From assembly GCF_046195335.1 (NCBI RefSeq), contig NZ_CP176093.1: a stretch of DNA of 64,000 nt; one strand, given 5' to 3'. The stretch comes from Methanospirillum lacunae. GTDB taxonomy: Archaea > Halobacteriota > Methanomicrobia > Methanomicrobiales > Methanospirillaceae. Shown piece by piece: positions 35,071 through 44,276 of the stretch. The translations under genes were made by a program, and so were the position numbers. The stretch's first letter is position 1, and every line of letters starts with the position of its first letter. The notes beneath the pieces were generated by a model. The model had not been told where the DNA came from. It did no database searches and saw nothing but the letters and a program-made list of their open reading frames with translations.

Positions 35071-35175
35071 GTGTGCTCGTATAGGTAATTCATCAACTCA
35101 CTTAAGACTTATGATCATCTCTTGTCATACCCTCTGGCGCGAGGGATAAATCTCCGCACTGTTTAGTACTATGCA

Positions 35176-36891
35176 ATGGCTGAGCAAAAAGCGCCTGAGC
35201 TAAGTTACTCATGCGGAACAGCTGACTTCCCGTTGATGGGAGCAACTATCGGAGAGATGCTGGATCAGGTCTGTGCCAGACAACCTGATGTTGAGGCACT
35301 GGTGGCGCCATTCCAGAACGTTCGTCTTACATATCGTCAGTTCAGGAATGAGGTTGACCGGATCGCCCGTGGCCTCATGGCAATGGATATCAATAAAGGT
35401 GACCGGGTCGGCATCTGGGCGATGAACTATGCCGAATGGACCATGGTCCAGTTCGCAACCGCGAAGATCGGAGCGATCATGGTGAACATTAATCCGGCAT
35501 ACCGGACATTTGAACTTGATTACTGCCTGAAACAGTCTGAGGTTAAATTACTCATACTCCAGGGACGGTTCAAAACATCAGATTATGTCGGAATGTTTTA
35601 TGAAGCCTGCCCGGAAGCATACGAATCACGGCCTGGACGGCTTTTATCTGAGAAGTTCCCATTCCTCAAGACAATAATATTTATGGGAGAAATTCCCTAC
35701 AACGGCATGTACAGCTGGAGTGAACTGCTCAGACGCGGAGAATCGATAAGCCCTGAGGAACTTGAGGAGCGTGCCGCATCCCTTACCTTTGATGACCCAA
35801 TCAATATCCAGTATACATCAGGAACAACAGGATACCCCAAGGGAGTTGTTCTCACCCATCATGGAGTGATGAATAACGGGTACATGATCGGGAAGGGTAT
35901 GGGCTTTACTGAAAAAGACCGACTCTGTATCCCGGTTCCCTTTTATCACTGCTTCGGAATGGTGCTCTCAAATATGGCATGTGCCACAAACGGAGCAACA
36001 ATGGTCATTCCTGCCCCGACATTTGATCCTGAAGAGGTTCTCAAGACCATTGAAGCAGAACGGTGCACAGCAGTCCATGGAGTGCCCACCATGTTCATCG
36101 CCGAACTGCGGCACCCTGACTTTGCCAAGTATGATCTCAGATCACTCAGAACCGGGATCATGGCAGGATCGCCATGTCCCATCGAGGTCATGAAAGAGGT
36201 AGCAACCAAGATGCACATGTCAGAAGTGGTCATCGTCTACGGGCAGACTGAGACCTCCCCAGGTGTAACCATGACCACAACAAAAGACCCCCTTGAAAAA
36301 CGGGTGACAACTGTTGGTCGTGTTTTTCCTCATACAGAACTTAAGATCGTCGATCCAGAGACCAAAAAGATTGTACCAAAAGGAGAGATTGGGGAGATCT
36401 GCGCCAGGGGATACATGGCAATGCGGTGTTACTACAATAATCCGACTGCAACCAGGCAAACCAAGGACGAAAACGGGTGGATACATACAGGTGATCTGGG
36501 CTCATTCGACCAGGAAGAATTTGTCCACATTGAAGGAAGACTCAAGGACATGGTTATCCGTGGCGGTGAGAATATTTACCCACGTGAGATTGAGGAGTTC
36601 CTGCACCAACATCCAAAGATTGCCGATGTATATGTTATCGGTGTTCCTGATGAGAAATATGGTGAGGAACTAATGGCATGGATCGTACTTGAAAAAGACG
36701 CTACCCTTACTGAACAGGACGTCAGGGATCACTGCACTGGAAAGATTGCCAGATATAAAATACCCAGGTATATTTCCTTTGTTGAATCTGTTCCGATGAG
36801 TGTGACAGGGAAGATTCAAAAGTTCAAAATGAAAGAGATGGCAATCGAGATGCTCGGGCTGGAATCAGTGGCACATATCAAAACCGCATAA
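35176..36891 (+). CDS. AMP-forming acyl-CoA synthetase
   Basis: A 571-residue ANL-superfamily ligase that activates a carboxylic acid as acyl-AMP and then as a CoA thioester. Motifs: the P-loop YTSGTTGYPKGVV (about residues 212-224), the A5 motif YGQTETSPGV (about 355-364), the hinge region GRLKDMVIRGGENIYPREIEEF (motif A8), and the catalytic-lysine motif SVTGKIQKFK near the C-terminus (about 540-549). Overall it resembles medium/long-chain fatty-acyl-CoA synthetases. The substrate cannot be read from sequence. It is divergent from tRNA-Trp and lies about 200 bases upstream of two aryl-CoA ligase genes on the same strand. Confidence 0.88.
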   Translation: MAEQKAPELSYSCGTADFPLMGATIGEMLDQVCARQPDVEALVAPFQNVRLTYRQFRNEVDRIARGLMAMDINKGDRVGIWAMNYAEWTMVQFATAKIGAIMVNINPAYRTFELDYCLKQSEVKLLILQGRFKTSDYVGMFYEACPEAYESRPGRLLSEKFPFLKTIIFMGEIPYNGMYSWSELLRRGESISPEELEERAASLTFDDPINIQYTSGTTGYPKGVVLTHHGVMNNGYMIGKGMGFTEKDRLCIPVPFYHCFGMVLSNMACATNGATMVIPAPTFDPEEVLKTIEAERCTAVHGVPTMFIAELRHPDFAKYDLRSLRTGIMAGSPCPIEVMKEVATKMHMSEVVIVYGQTETSPGVTMTTTKDPLEKRVTTVGRVFPHTELKIVDPETKKIVPKGEIGEICARGYMAMRCYYNNPTATRQTKDENGWIHTGDLGSFDQEEFVHIEGRLKDMVIRGGENIYPREIEEFLHQHPKIADVYVIGVPDEKYGEELMAWIVLEKDATLTEQDVRDHCTGKIARYKIPRYISFVESVPMSVTGKIQKFKMKEMAIEMLGLESVAHIKTA

Positions 36892-37092
36892 TAAATTCTC
36901 TTTTTTTTAAGAAAACGAGTGTAAATATACCCATTCACCAGTTCTACACCACCAAGGTTACACACCTGGTTGATTTCATAGAAATGATGATAGAGAAACC
37001 GACCCATGTTACAGAATAACAAGGGTTATGAGTTTTAGGACATAATAATAGGCCAGATACTCCGGACACCTGCTGGTGGGCGGGTATAAAAT

Positions 37093-38394
37093 ATGGTGCC
37101 TGATATGTTCTGGGATAAAGCAATGGAGACGATCAGTCAGGCCGACCTACAGACCCTGCAGTTAAAACGACTACGGGAGACAGTAGAACGGTGCGGGCAG
37201 ATCGGTTTTTTTAAAGATAAATTCAGGGAAACGGGGGTTGGACCTGATAGTATCAAGAGTCTGGAAGATCTTCAGAAACTTCCCTTTACCAGAAAGACAG
37301 ATCTCAGGGCGGGTTATCCATTCGGATTTTTTGCCGTTCCCAGACGTGAGGTTGTCAGGATTCATACCACATCGGGAACTACTGGAAAACCAACCGTGGT
37401 TGGATACACCAGAGGAGATCTAGACAAGTGGTCGAGTCTTATTGCACGCAACCTGACCATGGTTGGACTGACCTCTGATGATGTCTTTCAGAACATGGTC
37501 AATTATGGAATGTTCACCGGAGGTCTCGGGTTTCATTACGGTTCTGAGAAGATCGGAATGACCACCATACCCAGTGCAACCGGGAACACAAGACGACAGA
37601 TTGAGATGATCCAGGACTTCGGTGTTACTGCCATACACTGTACCCCAAGTTATGCCCTTCATCTCGCTGAAGCAGCAGAAGAGATGAATGCAGATCTGTC
37701 AGCGCTGAAGGTAGGAATGTTCGGAGCTGAGCCCTGGTCAGATGCAATGCGCCATGATCTAGAGGCTAAACTTGGTGTTGAAGCATTTGACAGCTATGGG
37801 ATGAGCGAGTTGTATGGTCCGGGTGTTGCCTTTGAGTGTCAGGAACACAACGGCCTGCATATATGGCACGACAGTTATCTGGTAGAAATCATCGATCCAA
37901 AGACAGGTGAACAACTGGGTCCGGGTGAGAGAGGAGAACTGGTAGTAACGCCCCTGGTAAAAGAAGCCATGCCACTTGTCAGGTACCGGACCGGTGACAT
38001 CACCATGCTTCTAGATGATGAGTGCCCGTGTGGACGTGGCCCGAAACTCGCAAGATTTACCGGAAGAAGTGATGACATGCTTGTTATCAGGGGTATCAAC
38101 GTCTTCCCAAGTCAGATAGAACATGTGCTTCTGGAGATCCCCGAGGTTGGTAATCACTATATGGTATATGTGAACCGGGTAAACCATATGGATGAGATGA
38201 CGATCGATGTGGAAGTAGCACCCGGATACTTCAAGGGTGAACTTGCTGATCTCAAGAATCTGCAGAACCGGGTCGTGAAAACCTTAAGGGATGTTCTCGA
38301 GCTCAGAACAACTGTCAGGCTTGTAGAGCCAGGGACTCTTCCCAGGTTTGAAGGTAAGGCAAAACGGGTAGTTGATCAGAGGGAGGTATTCTGA
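37093..38394 (+). CDS. paaK: Phenylacetate-CoA ligase family protein (first copy)
   Basis: A 433-residue PaaK-type ligase. After the N-terminal FWDKAMETISQADLQTLQL segment it has the ATP motif TTSGTTGKPTVVGYT (about residues 94-108), MFGAEPW (about 211-217), YGMSELYGPG (about 235-244) and RYRTGDIT. The C-terminal segment GRSDDMLVIRGINVFPSQIE and a small C-terminal domain are present. PaaK activates phenylacetate or related aryl acids with ATP and CoA. In methanogens, aryl-CoA esters can feed aromatic amino acid synthesis through indolepyruvate ferredoxin oxidoreductase, but that gene pair is not here. The ATG at 37105 is an alternative start. The stop base is shared with the next gene. Confidence 0.9.
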   Translation: MVPDMFWDKAMETISQADLQTLQLKRLRETVERCGQIGFFKDKFRETGVGPDSIKSLEDLQKLPFTRKTDLRAGYPFGFFAVPRREVVRIHTTSGTTGKPTVVGYTRGDLDKWSSLIARNLTMVGLTSDDVFQNMVNYGMFTGGLGFHYGSEKIGMTTIPSATGNTRRQIEMIQDFGVTAIHCTPSYALHLAEAAEEMNADLSALKVGMFGAEPWSDAMRHDLEAKLGVEAFDSYGMSELYGPGVAFECQEHNGLHIWHDSYLVEIIDPKTGEQLGPGERGELVVTPLVKEAMPLVRYRTGDITMLLDDECPCGRGPKLARFTGRSDDMLVIRGINVFPSQIEHVLLEIPEVGNHYMVYVNRVNHMDEMTIDVEVAPGYFKGELADLKNLQNRVVKTLRDVLELRTTVRLVEPGTLPRFEGKAKRVVDQREVF

Positions 38395-39695
38395 TGCATT
38401 GCAGAGATCCAAGAATCGAGGAGATGCCACTTGAGGATTTGAGGAAACTGCAATACAAACTTCTCAAGATGCTCATATACAGAGTGTATAGTTTTTCCCC
38501 GTTTTACAAAAATCTGCTCAACGCCGCAGGTGTTCATCCTGATGACATCTCATCACTCGAAGATATCAGAAAACTTCCATTCATGGAGAAGAAAAACCTC
38601 AGGGACAATTACCCTGACGGTTTGATTGTTAGTGACAGGGAAGAACTCGTCAGGTATCACGTCTCTTCAGGCACAACAGGCAAACCAACTGTTGTGGGAT
38701 ATACCCAGAAAGATATCAATAACTGGGCCGAATCAGTCGCCCGTGGCCTTGCTTCAGCTGGAATAGGTCGCGGCGATGTGATGCAGATCAGTTATGGATA
38801 CGGCCTTTTTACCGGAGGACTTGGGGCCCATTACGGGGCAGAACGTGTTGGTGCAACTGTTCTTCCTACATCAGTAGGCAACACTGAACGCCAGGTTGAA
38901 CTGATGCGTGATTTACAGGTCACATCTATTGCTTGTACTCCATCCTATCTGATACACATAGGCGAAGTAGCAGAGAAGATGGGTATCTCAATTAAGAATG
39001 ACACCCTGCTCAGAAAGGCAGTCGTTGGTGCTGAACCCTGGACAGAGCAGATGCGAATCAGAATCAGGGACTGGCTTGGTGTTGAAGCATACGATATTTA
39101 CGGGACAAGTGAACTATCAGGCCCTCTGTTTACTGAATGCGAACAGCAGCAGGGAGCACATCTCTGGGGAGATCTGATTTACCCTGAAATCCTCGACCCA
39201 GATACACACGAGCCACTTCCTCCAGGAGAGAAAGGTGAACTCGTGGTGACCATGCTTCAGAAAGAAGGGCTTCCCATCATCAGATATCGGACAGGGGATA
39301 TCGCTGCCCTGAACTATGATCTCTGTACATGTGGGAGAACATCTCCAAGGCTTGAGCGGCTTACCGGGCGGGTTGATGATATGCTCATCATCAGAGGGAT
39401 TAATGTCTTCCCCTCCCAGATAGAACATACCCTGCTTGGAATCCCGGAGATCGGTAAGCACTTTATGATCGAGGTAGATCGAACCGGTGCTCTGGATGAT
39501 ATGCTCGTCAAAGTGGAGATCGCAGGAGATTCATTCTCAGACAAGATCACCGATCTAATGAAGGTCAGAACTAAAGTCGAGCGGGCCCTTCATAATGCTC
39601 TAAACGTGGCAGTGAAGGTGGAACTGGTAGAGGCAGGTTCACTGCCCAGATTTGAAGGTAAGGCAAAACGGGTAATTGACAGGAGGAAGTTGTGA
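38394..39695 (+). CDS. paaK: Phenylacetate-CoA ligase family protein (second copy)
   Basis: A paralogue of the preceding gene, also 433 residues, starting MHCRDPRIEEMPLEDLRKLQ. The ATP motif is SSGTTGKPTVVGYT (about residues 95-108), the core YGTSELSGPLFTEC (about 237-250), and the C-terminal LTGRVDDMLIIRGINVFPSQIE. Its ATG shares one base with the TGA of the first copy (TGATG), indicating coupling. Divergence in the N-terminus and in the region around the second core motif suggests different aryl substrates for the two enzymes. The substrate is unproven. Confidence 0.9.
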   Translation: MHCRDPRIEEMPLEDLRKLQYKLLKMLIYRVYSFSPFYKNLLNAAGVHPDDISSLEDIRKLPFMEKKNLRDNYPDGLIVSDREELVRYHVSSGTTGKPTVVGYTQKDINNWAESVARGLASAGIGRGDVMQISYGYGLFTGGLGAHYGAERVGATVLPTSVGNTERQVELMRDLQVTSIACTPSYLIHIGEVAEKMGISIKNDTLLRKAVVGAEPWTEQMRIRIRDWLGVEAYDIYGTSELSGPLFTECEQQQGAHLWGDLIYPEILDPDTHEPLPPGEKGELVVTMLQKEGLPIIRYRTGDIAALNYDLCTCGRTSPRLERLTGRVDDMLIIRGINVFPSQIEHTLLGIPEIGKHFMIEVDRTGALDDMLVKVEIAGDSFSDKITDLMKVRTKVERALHNALNVAVKVELVEAGSLPRFEGKAKRVIDRRKL

Positions 39696-40130
39696 ATGAA
39701 CTGTGAAAAGTACATCATCAGACAGATCTCGCTCTTCTCTGAGAACAAACCGGGCAGACTAGCTTCCATGGCTAAGGCATGCCAGGAAGAGGGAATTAAT
39801 ATCCTCGCATTTTCGATTGCTGAAGCAGACGGGTTTGGTGTCATCAGGGCACTTGTGGATAAACCAGATCTTGCTCACAAGAAACTAACAGAACTCGGAT
39901 TCAATGTTGCATTCACTCATGTGATTGGGGTTGAGATGAAAGATGAACCCGGAGGTCTGTATGAGATCGCATCAAAACTCGCAGATGCAAAGATCAACAT
40001 TGAGTATTCATATGCATACTCTGGAAAAGACCGGGCAGTGTTAATACTCCGTGTTGATCAGGTGGAAGAAGCGGTCCGTCTGCTCCTTGGTAATCATTTC
40101 AATATTATCGCGTCTTCAACAATCCACTAA
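39696..40130 (+). CDS. Double ACT-domain protein linked to aryl-CoA ligases
   Basis: A 144-residue protein made of two ACT domains. The first (about residues 6-66) begins RQISLFSENKPGRLASMAKAC, and the second (about 72-138) contains VEMKDEPGGLYEIASKLADAKINIEYSYAY. ACT domains bind amino acids and tune enzymes or regulators. The gene starts directly after the TGA of the second paaK, so it is in the same operon. This makes it likely to sense an aromatic amino acid and regulate the ligases. That role is inference from context. A T-rich tract follows the stop. Confidence 0.88.
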   Translation: MNCEKYIIRQISLFSENKPGRLASMAKACQEEGINILAFSIAEADGFGVIRALVDKPDLAHKKLTELGFNVAFTHVIGVEMKDEPGGLYEIASKLADAKINIEYSYAYSGKDRAVLILRVDQVEEAVRLLLGNHFNIIASSTIH

Positions 40131-40231
40131 TTTTTTACTCTTTTTTATAATCTTCCGGCGGCCAGAAATAGAACCGATTTCTTATACAGATATCTTATTA
40201 CCATTCATCCCCTATTGCAGATCAGAGATAT

Positions 40232-40771
40232 ATGGCAGATGAAAAAAAGGTCCTGATAGTCATCGCTCCTCGTAACTTTAGGGACGAAGAACTTACTGAA
40301 CCGATCAATTACCTGATGCAGGCCGGGATCTCCTATGATGTAATCTCGACCACGTGTGGATTGGCAATTGGGATGATGGGTGGAGAGATGCCGGTCGAAC
40401 ATACGATTAGTGATCTCAATGAAGGAGATATCGCCCAGTACAATGCAATTCTGATCGTCGGCGGCAATGGCGCACCTGAGTATCTCTGGAACTACCGGCC
40501 ACTTCTTGAATTGATACAAAAGTTTGATAAACAGAATAGTATTGTAAGTGCCATCTGCCTTGCTCCCGCAGTCCTGGGACAGGCTGGAGTCCTGAAAGGT
40601 AAAAAGGCGACAGTATGGAATGATGATCAGGCTATTGAAGAAATTCGTAAAGGAGGAGGAATCTTCACCAGTAGCCCGGTTGTTGTTGATGGGAAGATAA
40701 TAACTGCCAACGGACCAACTGCTGCCGCAGCATTTGGAGAAAAAGTTGCAGTATCAGTGAAAAACCTGTAA
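40232..40771 (+). CDS. DJ-1/PfpI family protein
   Basis: A 179-residue protein of the class I glutamine amidotransferase-like DJ-1/PfpI family. Landmarks are the N-terminal VLIVIAPRNFRDEEL with a conserved Glu, the mid-protein ILIVGGNGAPEYLW, and the nucleophile elbow AICLAPAVL with the reactive Cys (about residue 109). Members include proteases, chaperones and deglycases; the archaeal role is often linked to stress. A metabolic link to the preceding operon is not evident. It has its own upstream region of about 100 bases. Confidence 0.88.
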   Translation: MADEKKVLIVIAPRNFRDEELTEPINYLMQAGISYDVISTTCGLAIGMMGGEMPVEHTISDLNEGDIAQYNAILIVGGNGAPEYLWNYRPLLELIQKFDKQNSIVSAICLAPAVLGQAGVLKGKKATVWNDDQAIEEIRKGGGIFTSSPVVVDGKIITANGPTAAAAFGEKVAVSVKNL

Positions 40772-40844
40772 ACACAGCGTTTAATCTTGACAATTGCCAT
40801 TATCATGGCATCTTTTTGTGACTAAAAAAAGAGAGGAGTTGATT

Positions 40845-41285
40845 TTAGTTGCGGAACGAGATGTGAACATCCATTGAGTCTGCACCGAAAAATTCACGGC
40901 AGAAATCTGCAGTGAGCTGTGGTGCATACTCTTTGCAGGAGAATATATCGATATATGCAGTGTTCGTCTCGTTTGCAAAGTGAGCAGTGATACATGAGGT
41001 CTCTATTAATTGAGTCATTGAGTATCCTGCTACGCGCTCACAAGGGCCAAAGTTGATGATCTGAGGCTCACCAAACCGATTCATCTTGATCAAGTCACAG
41101 AGGTCAACTACGAATTCGCGGATCTTACCTGCATCGCGGATACTTTCTGGGTTGCAGTTTCTTAGATCCACACTCATGTAAAGGCCCCATGCATTACGGG
41201 CCTTAAACTCTTCCATAGTCTCCTGATCTGACTTTGGCGGGACAGTTGCCATTCCTTCTCTAGTCGGAACAAGTACGTCTATCAT
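40845..41285 (-). CDS. S-adenosylmethionine decarboxylase-like protein
   Basis: A 146-residue protein of the AdoMet decarboxylase (SpeH) fold. The core is recognisable as VAGYSMTQLIETSCITAHF followed by TAYIDIFSCKEY. In the family the pyruvoyl precursor is cut before the Ser of the pattern ESHLTIH; here the aligned stretch reads TSCITAH. The Ser is kept, but the Glu before it and the His after it are replaced. The Cys of DIFSCK remains. Processing to the active form is therefore uncertain. I chose the ATG at 41285 because AGGAGA lies 8 bases upstream. The upstream spacer is repeat-rich. Confidence 0.75.
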   Translation of the reverse strand: MIDVLVPTREGMATVPPKSDQETMEEFKARNAWGLYMSVDLRNCNPESIRDAGKIREFVVDLCDLIKMNRFGEPQIINFGPCERVAGYSMTQLIETSCITAHFANETNTAYIDIFSCKEYAPQLTADFCREFFGADSMDVHISFRN

Positions 41286-41787
41286 GATTGTGTCTCCTGT
41301 ATACTGTATCACGTGTATCCCTCAGCATTTAAGATTTATGCAGTACAAAACATGCCAAATCATGAATAGGACGTTTTTGGTCTTTGATTTTGAATTTAAG
41401 CCGATTTTGAACGAAACAAACAGAAAATCTCGATTTTGCCTCAAAATAAGAAAAAACGGAAGATCTGGTTTTTTGATTTCTATGCAAAATCGAGAGAATC
41501 AAAATCATGCCGTTTTTGACAGAGGCGCGGCACTAGAGGCAATTTTGCGTTGCCGGAGTGAAGAAATATCACATATAATTCATATTTAGTCTAAATTGGC
41601 GATTTTACGAGAATTTTACCAGGAAAGAAAAAACCCGAATTCTGCCTTTTTTTCAGAATGGTCACCTGCACAACATATCAGAAGAAGATCAAGAGTCTAT
41701 CTGATGTTGATGCACCAGAGGTGCCGCACATACCATCAACGACTCAAGACGTTATTGCGGCACCACACAAGAATAGAACTCAGGGGG
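41286..41787. other. Spacer with repeated CGATTTTG elements
   Basis: About 500 bases without a supportable gene; small frames here have poor codon use. CGATTTTG or its inverse, or one-mismatch versions, appear at least six times between about 41387 and 41610, including a perfect 12-base inverted repeat. The region lies directly upstream of the AdoMet decarboxylase-like gene and downstream of the DUF5803-like gene. Confidence 0.5.
41428..41495. repeat. 12-base perfect inverted repeat (TCTCGATTTTGC)
   Basis: TCTCGATTTTGC at 41428-41439 is exactly matched in reverse complement by GCAAAATCGAGA at 41484-41495, with 44 bases between. It could be a paired operator for the minus-strand gene starting at 41285 or the stem of an RNA structure. 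The intervening sequence is A/T-rich with no further pairing that I can see. Confidence 0.6.
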
Positions 41788-42390
41788 TTATCCCTGACGT
41801 CCTCTTGAAAACAGAAACGGAAGAAGAAGCATAACCGCGATGATAAGCCAGAACTGAGTAAATATTCCGAGTAGATTCTCCTGGTTGGCATCATAAAATC
41901 TGATATCAAAATACCTGGTTTTATCCCAGGTAACAACAGTCTGATTCATACTTTTATTCACTCGTGACCCACCCGGCTGAATGGATGTCAGGAGCGGATT
42001 GTCCACCTTGTAATGTTCAGGGAGGATAATAGAGACAGAACCTGGCTCCGGCAACTGACTCTGGAATGTATTTCCTGATATTGCACCATCAAAGGTGATC
42101 GAATAATTTCCTGATGCAAATCGGATACCACCCCTTTCCTCTGTATATGTTTTATTCACACCATTCTCAAGGAGGGTGATATTGGTTACCTTAAGTGGAA
42201 CCTGCTCACCAAGCGCTCCGCTCTGCATGAATTCATATCTATCCGTGGCATTTACGGCGGCCACTGCATGGTATCCTGTCCCGTCATCAGCGATCTGGTA
42301 TGTTACATTCAGAGCTGTCACTGGAATTGCAAGAATAACCAGAATCAGAGCTGTAATGCAGCCAGTAATGACTCTAGTGTTGCTTCGCAT
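41788..42390 (-). CDS. DUF5803-like exported protein
   Basis: From the ATG at 42390 the protein is 200 residues with a signal helix (about residues 4-26), a soluble beta-rich body, and a C-terminal hydrophobic helix (about 173-192) followed by the basic end SRGRQG. The body contains IILPEHYKVDNPLLTSIQPGG, a pattern I associate with the haloarchaeal and methanogen family DUF5803, though not certain. The topology is one outer domain anchored by a C-terminal helix. The start overlaps the end of thrC by 46 bases. Unknown function. A GTG at 42408 is the alternative start. Confidence 0.6.
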   Translation of the reverse strand: MRSNTRVITGCITALILVILAIPVTALNVTYQIADDGTGYHAVAAVNATDRYEFMQSGALGEQVPLKVTNITLLENGVNKTYTEERGGIRFASGNYSITFDGAISGNTFQSQLPEPGSVSIILPEHYKVDNPLLTSIQPGGSRVNKSMNQTVVTWDKTRYFDIRFYDANQENLLGIFTQFWLIIAVMLLLPFLFSRGRQG

Positions 42391-43553
42391 TCGATTGGAG
42401 GGGCACACTGTTTAATCACCGTTTCTGGGTCTTTGAGGAGATGACCGGTAACCACACAAACTACCTGCTCATCTCGATCAATAACCCCGGACTCTACGAG
42501 TTTCTTGACACCTGCTACCGAGGCAGCAGATGCAGGCTCAACACCAATTCCTTCCTTGCGGGCAAGGTCACATTGCATGGAAAGGATCTCTTCATCCGTA
42601 ACTGAGGCAGCAGTCCCGCCACTTCCCCTGATGGCTGTGAGGACTTTCTCTGCATTCACAGGAGCTCCAATCCTGATAGCAGTTGCAACCGTCTCAGGGT
42701 TTTCATCAGGTATTACTTCAGCAAGTCCTTCATTAATGGCCCGGACGACTGGCTGGGAGCCGGCTGCCTGAATACCGGTCATCATCGGCATCTTATCAAC
42801 AAAACCTAAAGCCTTCAGCTCCAGAATCCCTTTATAGACCGCAGAGATATTTCCGGCATTGCCTACTGGCAGTACCATCCGGTCAGGTACCTTCCCATCC
42901 AGCTGATCAATCACCTCAAACCCAATTGTCTTCTGGCCTTCAAGGCGGTACGGATTAATTGAATTGAGCAGGTAGATCCCCTTGCTTTCACAGAGGTCAC
43001 GAACCATCTCGAGTGCCCGGTCAAAGTTCCCGTTAATTGAGATAACCCGCGCCCCATGCATCAGGGCCTGAGCCACCTTTCCTAGGGCAACTTTCCCGGC
43101 TGGTAATAGCACAATGGTAGGAATACCTGCTTTTGCTCCGTAAACTGCAAGAGAGGCTGATGTGTTACCAGTACTTGCACAGGCAACCGAACTCATCCCA
43201 AGTTGAAGAGCCATGGAGACACCAACTGTCATGCCCCTGTCTTTAAAAGAGCCTGACGGGTTCATTCCTTCATGTTTGGCATAAAGTTCCTTCATCCCAA
43301 GCTCTTCACCGATACGTTTCAGATGATACAGGGGAGTTCCCCCTTCACAAAGAGAAACCGGTTCGCGTTTTACAGGCAGGAGTTCACGGTACCGCCACAC
43401 GGATAGGGGACGGGAGAGCCAATCTCTACGTGTGATATTGATAGATGCGAGATCATACCTGACTTCAAGAAGATGACCACATTTCCTGCAGGAATAAAGA
43501 ACTGTGTCAGCCGGATATGTTTCTCCGCATTTGACACATACGAGATCAAACAT
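42345..43553 (-). CDS. thrC: Threonine synthase
   Basis: PLP enzyme that converts O-phosphohomoserine to threonine. The 402-residue protein has an N-terminal zinc-ribbon (CVKCGETYPADTVLYSCRKC), as in many archaeal threonine synthases. The PLP lysine motif is NPSGSFKDRGM (about residues 101-111), with the phosphate-binding GNAGNISA (about 225-232). Length and order fit the family. The end overlaps the following DUF5803-like gene by 46 bases, a strong sign of cotranscription. No other threonine pathway gene is adjacent. Confidence 0.93.
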   Translation of the reverse strand: MFDLVCVKCGETYPADTVLYSCRKCGHLLEVRYDLASINITRRDWLSRPLSVWRYRELLPVKREPVSLCEGGTPLYHLKRIGEELGMKELYAKHEGMNPSGSFKDRGMTVGVSMALQLGMSSVACASTGNTSASLAVYGAKAGIPTIVLLPAGKVALGKVAQALMHGARVISINGNFDRALEMVRDLCESKGIYLLNSINPYRLEGQKTIGFEVIDQLDGKVPDRMVLPVGNAGNISAVYKGILELKALGFVDKMPMMTGIQAAGSQPVVRAINEGLAEVIPDENPETVATAIRIGAPVNAEKVLTAIRGSGGTAASVTDEEILSMQCDLARKEGIGVEPASAASVAGVKKLVESGVIDRDEQVVCVVTGHLLKDPETVIKQCAPPIECEATLESLLAALQL

Positions 43554-43646
43554 GGTTCATGAGGTTAGTGCTTGATCTACTTCATATTGTAGGGAGAAAA
43601 CTCCCTGACCACATGATGAGCTCTGACTGAGATGTAGAAAAAAGAG

Positions 43647-44276
43647 TCAGGCAGGTTTACCAGAGAACTCTTCCCTGATTTCAGAGACACGTATCTCCTG
43701 AAACTTCAGATTTGTCTCCATACTCCTGATAGCGATGTTGATATCATCTGATAATTTCATTGAAGGATCAGAAAGATCATATGTAGCAGATAGAAGTTTG
43801 AGGAGTCGCTTGGTTATCTCAACACTTTTAACCAGGCGGCCATATTCATTGATAAGCAACTCATCAAACCCGCCCTCCTTTGCTTTCTTCATGTCATCCT
43901 GAATCCGCTGCCTCCTTTTGATGACACCTTCAATCGCAGAATAAAGTTCAGAATGGGTGACCGGTTTAAGGATGTAATCCTCGATATACATCCCATACTC
44001 CTGCGCCTCCTGGGGTGTAAGTTGCTTGGCCGTGAGCATCATGACAGGAATATCTTTGGTTGCTAAATTCTGCTTGACAGCAACGAGTGTCTCCCACCCG
44101 TCCATCGGCTCCATCATGATATCAAGAAGAATGAGATCAGGTGTGACGCTCTTGAGAAGTTCAATTCCTTCAGGCCCACTGTTTGCAGAATAAACAGTAT
44201 AACCTCCTCGTTCAAGCATTGTCACAAAGATATCCACGATGAATGGACTATCATCGATTACCATTATGGTGGCCAT
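43647..44276 (-). CDS. Response regulator with helical C-terminal extension (copy 1)
   Basis: A 209-residue protein. The CheY-like receiver (about residues 1-120) has the acidic pair DDS, phospho-acceptor Asp in LLDIMMEPMDGWE (about residue 51), Thr in MMLTAK and Lys in ILKPV. A helical extension of about 90 residues replaces a DNA-binding output domain. The same extension is recognisable in the second regulator at 47515, so they are paralogues. The gene directly follows a roadblock protein with a shared base (TGATG). The target is unknown. Such regulators often act by protein-protein contact. Confidence 0.88.
   Translation of the reverse strand: MATIMVIDDSPFIVDIFVTMLERGGYTVYSANSGPEGIELLKSVTPDLILLDIMMEPMDGWETLVAVKQNLATKDIPVMMLTAKQLTPQEAQEYGMYIEDYILKPVTHSELYSAIEGVIKRRQRIQDDMKKAKEGGFDELLINEYGRLVKSVEITKRLLKLLSATYDLSDPSMKLSDDINIAIRSMETNLKFQEIRVSEIREEFSGKPA

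Noticed and set aside
41284..41808. Two plus-strand frames of 101 and 70 codons
   Set aside because: They follow the CGATTTTG repeats, show poor codon use and overlap the real minus-strand genes.
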